From contig CAZYLK010000087.1 in the NCBI GenBank assembly GCA_964648365.1, positions 1 through 24,308 of the forward strand: 24,308 bases of DNA, written 5' to 3'. Both the position numbers and the translations under genes were made by a program. The DNA is from SURF-32 sp964648365 (GTDB taxonomy: Bacteria > Planctomycetota > Phycisphaerae > UBA1845). A model generated the notes under the pieces. That model saw nothing but the letters and a program-made list of their open reading frames with translations. It did not search any database and had not been told where the DNA came from. This document shows, piece by piece, positions 1 through 8,047 of this stretch; position 1 is the stretch's first letter; every line of letters starts with the position of its first letter.

Positions 1-1474
1 CGAAGAAGCCTTCCACCCACAGGTGTACGACCCACCAGCGCCAGTATTCGATGACTGCCAGATTGGTGCGCCGACCCCACATCAGGCCTGCGCCGTAGAA
101 CAGCGCGATCGCGGCCGAGGCGATCAGGAACATGGCCAGCAGAGAGCGGTTCTCCCGCGCCTTGCGAAACGCCGGCCACATCGCCCGTGCCATCAGGAAC
201 AGCCACAGGAACAGACCGACGAGCAGAAATATCTGCCAGAAACGTCCGAGATCGACGTATTCCAGACCCTGGTGGCCGAGCCACAGGTTGGCGATCAACC
301 CGAGCCGCTGTTGCACGCCCAGCCATTGTCCGATCATGGAACCGACGACGATGACGAGCAGGCACACGAAGAGGAAGTTCACGCCGAGGCGCTGGAACTT
401 CGGCTCGTAGCCCGACACGGCCGGGGCGAGAAACAGGCCCGTCGCCAGCCACGCCGTGGCGATCCAGAAGATGCCGAGTTGCGTGTGCCAGGTACGCGTG
501 ACGGCGTAGGGCAGAATCTCGGCCAGCGGGATCCCGTAGAAACCGCTGCCCTCGACGCCGTAGTGCGCCGTCACGGCCCCAAGCCCGATCTGCGCGACAA
601 TCAGCGCCGCGACGATCCAGAAGTACTTCAGCGTCGCCCGCATGGAGGGCGTGAGGTTCAGGCCGAGCAGCGGATCGCGGTGCGGCGGGTCATTCTCGTC
701 TTCCGGCTTGGCCCGCTGCACGGCGAAGTGCCAGGTCAGCGCACCGATCCCTGCCAGCAGAGCGATGAAGCTCACGACCGACCAGCCGATGATCGAGCCG
801 GTCGGCGCGTTGGCGATGAGGCTCTCGGCCGGCCAGTTGTGCGTGTAGGTGATGTCGGCGCCCGGGCGGTTGGTCGCGCAGGCCCATGACGCCCAGAAGA
901 AAAAGCCGTTCAACATGTGACGACGTTCCGCGGACGGGATGGCGTCGCTGGGGATGGCGTAAGCGTCGCGCAGATCGTCGAGCGAAGCGTCGTCGCTGAA
1001 CAGGGCGTCGTAGTGGCTTCCGACGGCCGCGATCGCGTCGGCCCGCAGGTCGGACACATGCAGGTCGCCGGTCGATGCGTCGTAAGTGTTGGTCCGCAGC
1101 TCGCCCGAAAGCCGCGCCTTCAGCGCCGCCTGCGTCTCGGCCGGAAGCTCCTCAAACGCGACGCCCGCGTCGGCGGCCGCCCAGCGATCGAGCAGCCAGA
1201 CGCACTCGCGGTGGAGCCAATCGGCCGACCAGTCTGGGGCGACGTAGGCGCCATGCCCCCAGATCGAACCGACCTCCTGCCCCCCCATGGACTGCCAGAC
1301 GTGCCGGCCGCTTTCGATGTCCGCCCGGGTGAACAGCACCCGGCCATCCGCCGCGACCACGCGTTCCGGGATCGGCGGCGCCATTCTGTAAATCTGTACG
1401 CCGTAATAGGTTAAGACCGCGAACGACGCCGCGATGACGATTCCCAACCCCCACCAGAGCCGCTTCGTGTTCAT
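1..1474 (-). CDS. norZ: Quinol-dependent nitric oxide reductase (qNOR), 3'-truncated by the window edge
   Basis: The frame is open from an ATG at 1472-1474 to the left edge, giving the first 491 residues. qNOR reduces 2 NO to N2O in the cytoplasmic membrane with electrons from quinol. An N-terminal membrane helix (about residues 7-28) is followed by a periplasmic domain with the qNOR pattern VLFTRADIESGRHVWQSMGG, then WGHGAY and the pre-helix region FFFWASWACATNRPG. Several hydrophobic helices follow, including WHTQLGIFWIATAWLATGLF, whose His is a family haem ligand. The visible part ends at VVHLWVEGFF, just before the rest of the catalytic haem/FeB helices. The long fused N-terminal domain separates it from cytochrome c-dependent NorB. 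A GGAG-like site lies upstream of the start. It is divergent from an Rrf2/NsrR-like gene, which suggests NO-responsive control. The C-terminus is not visible, so its completeness is unknown. Confidence 0.93.
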   Translation of the reverse strand, partial: MNTKRLWWGLGIVIAASFAVLTYYGVQIYRMAPPIPERVVAADGRVLFTRADIESGRHVWQSMGGQEVGSIWGHGAYVAPDWSADWLHRECVWLLDRWAAADAGVAFEELPAETQAALKARLSGELRTNTYDASTGDLHVSDLRADAIAAVGSHYDALFSDDASLDDLRDAYAIPSDAIPSAERRHMLNGFFFWASWACATNRPGADITYTHNWPAESLIANAPTGSIIGWSVVSFIALLAGIGALTWHFAVQRAKPEDENDPPHRDPLLGLNLTPSMRATLKYFWIVAALIVAQIGLGAVTAHYGVEGSGFYGIPLAEILPYAVTRTWHTQLGIFWIATAWLATGLFLAPAVSGYEPKFQRLGVNFLFVCLLVIVVGSMIGQWLGVQQRLGLIANLWLGHQGLEYVDLGRFWQIFLLVGLFLWLFLMARAMWPAFRKARENRSLLAMFLIASAAIALFYGAGLMWGRRTNLAVIEYWRWWVVHLWVEGFF

Positions 1475-1507
1475 CTGACTTCCGCTCCGTCACAATTCAG
1501 AGTATTT

Positions 1508-1523
1508 TGGACCCACAAGTCCA
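1508..1523. promoter_or_regulatory. Candidate operator palindrome between norZ and the Rrf2 gene
   Basis: TGGAC (1508-1512) and GTCCA (1519-1523) form a perfect 5-bp inverted repeat with a 6-bp centre. It ends 1 bp before the -35 box of the regulator promoter and lies 34 bp upstream of the norZ start. That position suits a repressor controlling both divergent genes. The half-sites do not match the AT-rich E. coli NsrR consensus that I know, so binding by the neighbouring regulator is an inference. Confidence 0.35.
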
Positions 1524-1524
1524 C

Positions 1525-1553
1525 TTTACTAACGGAAGTTTACAGCGTATAAT
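1525..1553 (+). promoter_or_regulatory. Sigma70-like promoter of the Rrf2 regulator gene
   Basis: A -35-like TTTACT at 1525-1530 is separated by exactly 17 bp from a perfect TATAAT at 1548-1553. The predicted transcription start is near 1560, about 34 bp before the chosen ATG. The region is AT-rich compared with its GC-rich surroundings. Planctomycetal promoters are less well characterised than those of Proteobacteria, so this rests on the consensus match and position alone. Confidence 0.6.
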
Positions 1554-1593
1554 TTGGATGTCAAGGCCCAATTAGACTTTTTTGGAGAGATGC

Positions 1594-2043
1594 ATGATAT
1601 CACCCACCGCCGAATACGCCCTGCGGGCGGTCGTGGCGGTCGCGCAGGGACGGGGCGAGGTAATGGTCACGCCGACGATTGCCCGCATCACCAAGGTGCC
1701 GCCGGGGTATCTGCCGAAGGTCTTGCAGATGCTGCGTAAGGCCGGACTGCTGGAGTCCAAGCGCGGACTGGGCGGCGGGTTCACGCTCGCACGTCCGGTT
1801 GATGAATTGACCGTGCTGGATGTGGTCAACGCGGTCGAGCCGGTCAAGCGCATCGAACGCTGCCCGCTTCGCATCGAATCGCACGGCGTCAACCTCTGTC
1901 CGCTGCACAAGCGTCTGGACGAGGCGGCCGAGATGGTCGAACGCGCCTTCGCCGCCACCACGATTGCAGAACTGCTCGACGTGCCCGGGCGCAGCACGCC
2001 GCTGTGTCAGGAGACGCGGGGCGTGACGCTGGTGGTGAAGTAG
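1594..2043 (+). CDS. Rrf2-family transcriptional regulator, NsrR-like
   Basis: A 149-aa protein of normal Rrf2 length. The N-terminal winged helix-turn-helix runs from MISPTAEYALRAV through YLPKVLQMLRKAGLLESKRG to the wing GLGGGFTLARP (residues 60-68). Rrf2 proteins such as NsrR and IscR sense NO or Fe-S status through a cluster held by three Cys in the C-terminal part. Here C90 and C102 are in place, but the middle position of the usual C-x5-C-x5-C spacing is S96, and an extra C138 is near the end. E7 in helix 1 could be a further ligand, as Glu8 is in RsrR. The ATG at 1594 is preferred over the in-frame TTG at 1582 because GGAGAG at 1584-1589 is correctly spaced for it. Divergence from the NO reductase gene supports an NO-sensing role, which is inferred. 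Confidence 0.9.
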   Translation: MISPTAEYALRAVVAVAQGRGEVMVTPTIARITKVPPGYLPKVLQMLRKAGLLESKRGLGGGFTLARPVDELTVLDVVNAVEPVKRIERCPLRIESHGVNLCPLHKRLDEAAEMVERAFAATTIAELLDVPGRSTPLCQETRGVTLVVK

Positions 2044-2061
2044 CGTCGCGTTTCACGATGG

Positions 2062-2094
2062 TCCGCGGCCGGGCGCGGATTCCGTCACCGACGG
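2062..2094. terminator. Two adjacent stem-loops between convergent genes, possible bidirectional terminator
   Basis: TCCGCG (2062-2067) pairs with CGCGGA (2074-2079), and CCGTC (2082-2086) pairs with GACGG (2090-2094). They lie in the 90-bp gap between the convergent Rrf2 and nucleotidyltransferase-like genes. There is no U-tract on either strand, so a classical intrinsic terminator is not shown. High GC alone gives some hairpins by chance. Confidence 0.3.
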
Positions 2095-2133
2095 TGCGCC
2101 AACCGTGCTGCCGCCGCGACGGTACTGTCCACG

Positions 2134-3234
2134 TCAGAACGGCGCCTCATCGGGCTCCGGGATCACTTTCCATTTCCCGCGATCGAACAACACCTCGGCA
2201 CGGCCCGGCGCCAGGGAGTCCGCGTGGAAGGTGAAGTTCGCGTGCTGCTGCAGGAAGCGCGATGCGCCACAGCCGGGCACCTGGCACTCGGGCTTGAACT
2301 CCTTCGGGCAAACGCCGAAACAGCACAGGCGGCCCAGGTAGCGATCGGTGTCCGGCTCAAGCAGGAACATGTCGACCTGGTGGTGAGCGACGCCGATGTT
2401 CCGCCGCTCAAGCAGCGCGTTCAGCGCCCGGCTGCTCGCTTTCTTCAACCGTTTCAGGTCGCCGGTGTCCGTGATCCAGACGGCCAGATCCACGTCCTTG
2501 CATTCGTGCCAGACCTCGACGCCGGCGCGGCGGAACTCGCGAAAACGGGGCACTTCCTTCTTCAGCGGCGACGCCACCGAGCCAAACAGGGCCACCTTGG
2601 TAACGACGGGGAGCTTGGCTAGTTCCCGCGTCACCCACTCGGCCGCAGTGCGAAACTCGCGCTGCCGCCGCAGCAGCAGATCGTTCTGCTCGCGAATATC
2701 CTGGTCGCTCGGCGGTTCATCGGGATCCCAGTCATCCTCATCGAACGCTTCCAGGTCATCCGAGTCGATGGGGCCGACCGAATCATCCGCGCCCGGCAAC
2801 GCGGCGGACGGTGGTTGCGCGGACCCGCCCGCGGTTCGACGCCGCGCCCACGCGTCGTCGCCGGATTCATCCCACACCGCCAGGCGCGGAAACGAATCCG
2901 ATGACGGTTCCGCAGGAACTGCACGGCTGCCGTCGATGACGGGCTTGCGCCGCGCGGGCGTGTCGCAGCGCTGCGCCGCACCGCCACGCTCGGCCGCCGT
3001 CCGCTCGGCCCGGCCGAAGCGCTTCTCGTACAGCCCACGGACCCACTCGCCTACCGGCGCCTTCCACGGCTCCCGCGGGTTAGGGATGTTCTTGATGAGA
3101 CTGAGCGGATTCAGCCCGAGTTCCTTCGCCATCCGCACGGTTTCGGCGTCGAGCCGACATTTCCGCCTGGCCTCCGCCCAGCGGTCGTCCGTCGTCGTCG
3201 CCTTCTTCTTTTTGGAGTTGCGGCTCTTCGCCAT
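2134..3234 (-). CDS. Nucleotidyltransferase-fold fusion protein of unknown substrate
   Basis: 366 aa in three parts. Residues 1-12 are Lys-rich. Residues 20-75 form a compact module (CRLDAETVRMAKELGLNP ... PWKAPVGEWVRGLYEKRFG) resembling short conserved hypothetical bacterial proteins. Residues 76-185 are a low-complexity, Asp-rich linker. Residues 195-366 look like a minimal nucleotidyltransferase (MNT) domain: FGSVAS with G218-S219, then DVD at 247-249 followed by LAVW, and a third acidic residue at D288 in HQVDMF. This fits the family pattern hG[GS]...Dh[DE]h...D. The gap between GS and DVD is longer than usual. A C-terminal Cys cluster (C304, C305, C309, C317, C322) may bind metal. No HEPN partner gene is adjacent. 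Transfer of a nucleotide to a protein or small molecule is only a family inference. Confidence 0.75.
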   Translation of the reverse strand: MAKSRNSKKKKATTTDDRWAEARRKCRLDAETVRMAKELGLNPLSLIKNIPNPREPWKAPVGEWVRGLYEKRFGRAERTAAERGGAAQRCDTPARRKPVIDGSRAVPAEPSSDSFPRLAVWDESGDDAWARRRTAGGSAQPPSAALPGADDSVGPIDSDDLEAFDEDDWDPDEPPSDQDIREQNDLLLRRQREFRTAAEWVTRELAKLPVVTKVALFGSVASPLKKEVPRFREFRRAGVEVWHECKDVDLAVWITDTGDLKRLKKASSRALNALLERRNIGVAHHQVDMFLLEPDTDRYLGRLCCFGVCPKEFKPECQVPGCGASRFLQQHANFTFHADSLAPGRAEVLFDRGKWKVIPEPDEAPF

Positions 3235-3318
3235 CGGTCGCGTCGCTCCACGCGAAAATCGCGAACGACATGATACACGCCGGCGACCCGGCGGTCGATC
3301 AGCCTTGCCATCGGGCCG

Positions 3319-5808
3319 TCATGAGCAATCCACAGCTTCGCACGCGTCGCGGCACTGTTCGATGCAGACTTCGCGCGAACCGCGCTGATCCAGCCACTTC
3401 GCCCGGCCGCGGCCACGCGCGTCGATCTGCACGCACTGGCGCTCACCCTCGTCGCTCGACAAGGTGAGGACCGTTCCCTGCCGATACGTGGTCGAGAGCC
3501 GCGCGGTCAGCACGTTTTTGCGGTTGCACGTGAGCTTGAACTTGCTGATACCGCCGCAGTAGGCGGGGGTCATCAGGAAGCTGCCCGACTCGCCGTCGAG
3601 GGTGCGGGCGCGGCCGACGATTTGGCCGCGATCGTTGATCCCGGTGGCCCGGCCCATCGACTCCCAGAGACAGTGGGCCGGCACGCGATCCTGCAAGTTG
3701 GTCATGTGGTCACCCTCCCACAAGAACGCGCGATACGCATTGTTCGGCAGCATCGACTCGCCGACGACCTGGCCGCGGTTGTTGACCGCCCAGGCCATGC
3801 TGAGCTGCCCGCCGAACGTGCCCAGATCGATCATGCCGTCATCCTCCGTCCAGACGAACGCATGATAGCCGCCACCTTGGATGTCCGCCCGGCCCACGAC
3901 CACTCCGGAGTCATTGATCGCCCGGGCGAAGCTCTCTTTGCCCCCCAGGGTGCCCAGGTCGCGAACCTGCCCATCCTCATCCCAGAGAATGGCGTGAGCC
4001 GCATTTGAACGAACGTAGGAGTAGCCGACGATCTGCCCCGCATCGTTGATGTCCAGCGCACCCGACTGATCGCCGTCAGAGATGCCGAGGTCGAAGATCT
4101 GGCCGTCCTTCCACAGCACGGCGCTGTAGTCGTTTCGGTCGTCTCGTGCCAGGCCGACGATCCACCCCTGGTTGTTGATTGCGTCGGCCGCGCTGAAGTC
4201 TCCGCCGAGCGTGGCGAGCGGCGTCATGACCCCGTCCGCCCAGACAAACGCGCGCCCACCGCCCTCGAGAAGGTCTGACGTTCCGACAATCTGGCCGAGA
4301 TCGTTGACGTCGCGGGTGAAGCTGCTCTCACCGCCGAGAGTCCCGAGGTCGAAGACGTTATTGCCCCGCCACAAGGCGGCACGCCGCTGGCCGAACGCCG
4401 TGTCCGAACTGCCGACAACGTCGCCCGCCTCATTGATGGCCTCGACGTCCGGCCCACGCCCACCGGGCAATGGACCTAGGTTCACAAGCAGATACGCTTC
4501 CGGCGGCGGCAGGCACTCGGTCATTGAGCAGACGTCGGGGCAGCCGGCGACGCAGACCTCCTGCGCGTCGCTCTGCTCGGGCCATTCGAAGCGCGCTCGT
4601 CGGCGGTCATCGACCTGGCCGATCCGCGCGCCTTCGCCGGAGTGAGTCACGCTGATGAACGATCCGGCGGGCAGGTTCGCCTTCACTGTTGTGCGCAACA
4701 TATCGCCGCGGAAGCACTCGGACTCCACACGCCTAATGCGGTCGCAAAGAGGGTTGGCAATAAACGCATCCAGCCCGAGGCCCCCGCCCCGTTCCGGGTT
4801 CGGTACGCCTCCACGGCCGACGATCTGTCCGGAGTCGTTCATGCCGTACGCCCAGTTCAGCTTGCCCGGCAGTTCGTAGGGCAGCAGCGTATTCACATCC
4901 GTCATCACGCCGTCGCGGTAGATGAATGCGCGCGGTTCGCGTGCGGAAAGTTCGGCCCAGCCCAGGATCGTGCCGTCGTCGAGGATGGCTGTCGCCGCGC
5001 TCTGCGGCCCGCCGAACGTGCCGAGATCGACCATGCCGGCCTCGCGCGTCCACAGGAAGGCGTGCGTCTCGTGGGAACCGGACGTGAAGTGCCCGACGAC
5101 GTGTCCGGTGTTGTTGATCGCGACGGGTTTCGCGGGATGTTCTCCGATCTCTCCCAGATCGATGATCTGGTCACCGTCCCAGAGGACGCCGCGGGTATCC
5201 GACGTGCCGACCACCAGGCCCTTGTCGTTCAGCCCCGTGACCCGGGTCTCGTCGTCCCCCTCCATCGGCGGCAGTTGCCGAAGGTTCTCGGGATCGGCCA
5301 GATCGAGGATGAATCCGCGGATGTAGTCGCGACCGTCCTCGCGATAGCGCCCGTTGCCGACGACCTGTCCGCGACGATTGATCGCGCCGGCGTGAGTCAG
5401 TTCCCACGTTTCGCGTTGCGGGCCGATCAGGTCGTTCAGGTCGATGGTTCGGCCGTCGTGCCATAGCGTCGCGTGTTGCCGCCCGGATGCCGTCAACGAC
5501 CAGCCCACGACCCGTCCGCCATCGTCGATGGCGCGAGCGGCGCTCAAAGCCCCTCCGAGCGTTCCCAGATCCTGCATCCGGCCATCGACCCAGAGAAAGG
5601 CTCGATCGGCCTGCTCGTCCTCCAGTTCCGCGTCTCCCACGACCATCCCCCGCGCGTTCACGTCGTAGGCCGTGGCCCACCGGCCGCCCAGCTTTCCCAG
5701 GTTCGCGACGGACAGTGCGTCCTGGGCCAGGGCCTGCGCAGGCCATGTTGGAACGACGAAGCCCGCCAGTACGACGACGACCGCTGTGCTGAACTTGCTT
5801 TCAGACAT
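3319..5808 (-). CDS. Secreted HAF-repeat protein with two Cys-bearing beta modules
   Basis: 829 aa from ATG 5806-5808. GAGAGGAG lies 6 bp upstream, so the ATG 36 bp further upstream is not preferred. Residues 1-29 form a Sec signal peptide ending ALA-QD. The mature protein carries about eleven copies of the HAF-type unit, with DLGTLGG followed by AINDxGxVVGxS. They form two arrays, each closed by a module with regularly placed Cys (about residues 367-445, CDRIRR to CSMTEC, and about 755-829, CGGISK to CEAVDC). The protein therefore looks like a tandem duplication of array plus module. HAF repeats are thought to fold as beta blades in extracellular proteins, but no enzymatic role is established. 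It lies downstream of the sheath gene on the same strand with a 132-bp gap. A functional link to that gene is not shown. Confidence 0.88.
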   Translation of the reverse strand: MSESKFSTAVVVVLAGFVVPTWPAQALAQDALSVANLGKLGGRWATAYDVNARGMVVGDAELEDEQADRAFLWVDGRMQDLGTLGGALSAARAIDDGGRVVGWSLTASGRQHATLWHDGRTIDLNDLIGPQRETWELTHAGAINRRGQVVGNGRYREDGRDYIRGFILDLADPENLRQLPPMEGDDETRVTGLNDKGLVVGTSDTRGVLWDGDQIIDLGEIGEHPAKPVAINNTGHVVGHFTSGSHETHAFLWTREAGMVDLGTFGGPQSAATAILDDGTILGWAELSAREPRAFIYRDGVMTDVNTLLPYELPGKLNWAYGMNDSGQIVGRGGVPNPERGGGLGLDAFIANPLCDRIRRVESECFRGDMLRTTVKANLPAGSFISVTHSGEGARIGQVDDRRRARFEWPEQSDAQEVCVAGCPDVCSMTECLPPPEAYLLVNLGPLPGGRGPDVEAINEAGDVVGSSDTAFGQRRAALWRGNNVFDLGTLGGESSFTRDVNDLGQIVGTSDLLEGGGRAFVWADGVMTPLATLGGDFSAADAINNQGWIVGLARDDRNDYSAVLWKDGQIFDLGISDGDQSGALDINDAGQIVGYSYVRSNAAHAILWDEDGQVRDLGTLGGKESFARAINDSGVVVGRADIQGGGYHAFVWTEDDGMIDLGTFGGQLSMAWAVNNRGQVVGESMLPNNAYRAFLWEGDHMTNLQDRVPAHCLWESMGRATGINDRGQIVGRARTLDGESGSFLMTPAYCGGISKFKLTCNRKNVLTARLSTTYRQGTVLTLSSDEGERQCVQIDARGRGRAKWLDQRGSREVCIEQCRDACEAVDCS

Positions 5809-5940
5809 CGCATACTCCTCTCGGATATGAAAAGACGATTCCACTGCCCATACGCCGGCGCCGCTGGCGTGTTCGCAGAAAAATGCCCGGACCGCGTTGA
5901 GAGGCGGCAGCCCGGCGCGCCGTGCCCGGGCGTAGCCGGT

Positions 5941-7797
5941 TCAATTCAGCCGGAACCCCAGGACCACCGGCACGCCGCCGGGGACGATCTGCTGCGGCGG
6001 GGCGACGGTGACGGCCAGTTCGAGGACGGCCGGGTCCGCCTCGCTGGGGCGAATCTGGACGCAGAGTTGCTCCGGGGTCGGGTCGGCCTCGAACGGGATC
6101 CAGTCGCGCATGTGGGTGTTGACCACGCGGGTCAGCGCCTCGGCGGAGCCGCCGCGCAGGTGCGGCTTCAGATCCAGCAGCAGGCTGGAGAGCCGCACGG
6201 CGAAAAGCTGGTAAGGCAGTGAGACCTCCAGCACGCCGGCCGCGTCAACCTTGGCGGGCCGGGCGGCGGTCAGGCCGTTCCAGACCACCGCTTCGCCCTG
6301 CTCGGGCGATCCGACGACGGCGTTGAGGCCCACGGCCGCGAATTCCTGGATCTTCGGCAACTGCAACGTCGTGTCGGTGGGGCCGAACGTCTTTTCGCCC
6401 TTCTTGCCGCCCTGGGCGGTCTTGAAGCCGTCCACCCGGCCGTTGACGAAGCCGGACATGGCGGTGGGCCAGCCGGTGCCGGACATGCTGCGGGCCACGG
6501 TGCAGGCGGCGACGATCGCGCCGCTCGCCCAGATGAAATCGCCTTCGCCGATGCAAGGCTCGACATAGTGGAAGTCCGAAGCGCCGCGGGTCTCGCCCTG
6601 CCCATCGGCGCTACCGGCGCCGTACGACTGCCGCAACAGCGCCTTGCCGAAGACCACGCCGAGGCTGCGGGCGTAAAGCTGCTGCCGCAGCGTCTTCCAC
6701 TTGGCGAACTTCCACTGGTCCATCGTGTTCACCAGCGGCGGGAGCGTGGCGACCTGCCAGGCGAACTTGGCGCCGACGAACTCACTCGACGCGCCCGCGA
6801 GCACCACGGCCGGCAGGCTGGCGCCGTGCTGGGCGAACTCGTCCAACAGTTCGACGTGCGGGGCGGATGCCGTGAACTGCGTATCGACCACGACCAGGTC
6901 CGGGCCGGGTACGTCGTCGTCGAAGACCGGGTCGAGCACGCGGCGGTTGAACCGCTCGGCCGATTCCGTCACCGGCGACTGCAAGACCGACAGCCGTACG
7001 CCCTTGCGATAGTCAATGTTCCCAGCCAGGAATGCCAGAGATCGCCACGCGGATTCGATCGCCTGCACGGCGGGCGAATGCAACACGGCCGTCACCCACA
7101 GGCTGATGCGGCGATCAAGTTCGGCGAGCGCTTTTCGCAGCGCGGCGGACTCGCCCGCGGGCAGCCCCCCCCCGCCGGCGGCGGCAGACACGATCGAGGA
7201 GACCGGCGAGGCGGGTTTGGACGGCGGCTTAGAGGCCGGCGGCTCGCCAGCGGGAGCGTCGCCGAGGTCCAGCATGGACATGACGTCATCGACCGCGCTT
7301 GGATCGGCCGCGGGTGCGGCCGGCGCCGCCTTCAGCGCCGCCGTAAGCCAGCCGAGTTGATCGTCCGCGGCCTTGGCCTGTTCGACGATTCGCGCCAGTT
7401 GTGCGGAGCCCGACTTGCCGTGCAGCCGGTCGACCACCGCGGATCGCACGTCCATCAGTCGCGTCGCCGCCGGGATCTGCCCGACGAGGCGCGTCGGCTC
7501 GAAGGCACGCAGGGCGTCAAGACGCACGCCCAGCGTGGTCATGACGTTGCCGTCGCGGGTGGGATCGGCGAGTTTCAGTGACACATGCGGCGCCGCGGCG
7601 GCCATGAGCGGGCCGATGCCTTCCGCCTTGATCTCGACGGGACCGTCGGCCATCGGGCCGCTGAGCGTCCCCCCGCCGGCCTCGTGGCAGTAATCGCCGA
7701 TGACGAGAATGCGGTACGGCCGCTCCGTCGTGACCTTCAGCCCCGACGGACTGGGGATGTCAACGTCAATGTCGGGAACGTCGGGATGGTCGGTCAT
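5941..7797 (-). CDS. Fused TssB-TssC contractile sheath protein (T6SS-like)
   Basis: 618 aa from ATG 7795-7797, preceded by GGAGGGAG. Residues 27-125 match TssB/VipA: PYRILVIGDY (compare PFRLLVLGDF), then LGVRLDALRAFEPTRLVGQIPA, where TssB has its DF-P element. An Ala/Pro/Gly-rich linker (about 155-215) leads to a TssC/VipB-like part. This contains AIESAWRSLAFL (TssC LEATWRGL), SSEFVGAKF, a WKFAKWKTLRQQLYARSLGV region matching WRSFRESEDARYVGL, GDFIWASGAIVAACTVARS, LPKIQEFAAVGLNAVV and a C-terminal beta tail. TssB and TssC are normally separate proteins that co-assemble into the contractile sheath around the Hcp tube. A single chain holding both is unusual. The PAAR gene is upstream on the same strand, but no other tss gene is nearby. 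The family call is firm. Function as a working sheath is inferred. Confidence 0.85.
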   Translation of the reverse strand: MTDHPDVPDIDVDIPSPSGLKVTTERPYRILVIGDYCHEAGGGTLSGPMADGPVEIKAEGIGPLMAAAAPHVSLKLADPTRDGNVMTTLGVRLDALRAFEPTRLVGQIPAATRLMDVRSAVVDRLHGKSGSAQLARIVEQAKAADDQLGWLTAALKAAPAAPAADPSAVDDVMSMLDLGDAPAGEPPASKPPSKPASPVSSIVSAAAGGGGLPAGESAALRKALAELDRRISLWVTAVLHSPAVQAIESAWRSLAFLAGNIDYRKGVRLSVLQSPVTESAERFNRRVLDPVFDDDVPGPDLVVVDTQFTASAPHVELLDEFAQHGASLPAVVLAGASSEFVGAKFAWQVATLPPLVNTMDQWKFAKWKTLRQQLYARSLGVVFGKALLRQSYGAGSADGQGETRGASDFHYVEPCIGEGDFIWASGAIVAACTVARSMSGTGWPTAMSGFVNGRVDGFKTAQGGKKGEKTFGPTDTTLQLPKIQEFAAVGLNAVVGSPEQGEAVVWNGLTAARPAKVDAAGVLEVSLPYQLFAVRLSSLLLDLKPHLRGGSAEALTRVVNTHMRDWIPFEADPTPEQLCVQIRPSEADPAVLELAVTVAPPQQIVPGGVPVVLGFRLN

Positions 7798-7827
7798 GGT
7801 GGGCTCCCTCCGGTGGGAATGGCCAAA

Positions 7828-7848
7828 GAATGTCGAATGTCGAATGTC
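7828..7848 (-). repeat. Heptanucleotide tandem repeat, three GACATTC units
   Basis: Three perfect 7-bp units read GAATGTC on the plus strand (GACATTC on the minus strand), just upstream of the sheath gene start. It is the same unit as the longer array at 8236-8298, in opposite orientation. If translation began upstream of the chosen start, these units would be read as a false N-terminal extension. Confidence 0.85.
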
Positions 7849-8047
7849 GAAAGCGGAAAGAACGTCTCGCTCATGCCTGCAAGGATGGTCCGCTGGCGAC
7901 GTGGCCACAAACTCCGCGTTGTTCCATACGCTACTGTCGCCCTTTCAGGGCTAATGGGTGTCGCGGCATCTTCTACAAGGGCTGACGCCGTTGGCTACTG
8001 GCTGCTGCCACTCCGGGGCTGGTCATTCGACCCTCGCGTTCCGTCAC

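Noticed and set aside
2396..3388. A 330-codon plus-strand open frame opposite the nucleotidyltransferase-like gene
   Set aside because: Ser/Arg-rich shadow frame without recognisable domain. The minus-strand frame has ordered catalytic motifs.
4642..5466. A 274-codon plus-strand frame opposite the HAF-repeat gene
   Set aside because: It is the antisense image of the periodic HAF repeats and has no start signal.
7798..7908. N-terminal extension of the sheath protein
   Set aside because: It would be encoded by the heptamer repeat. The ATG at 7797 has a strong GGAGGGAG site.
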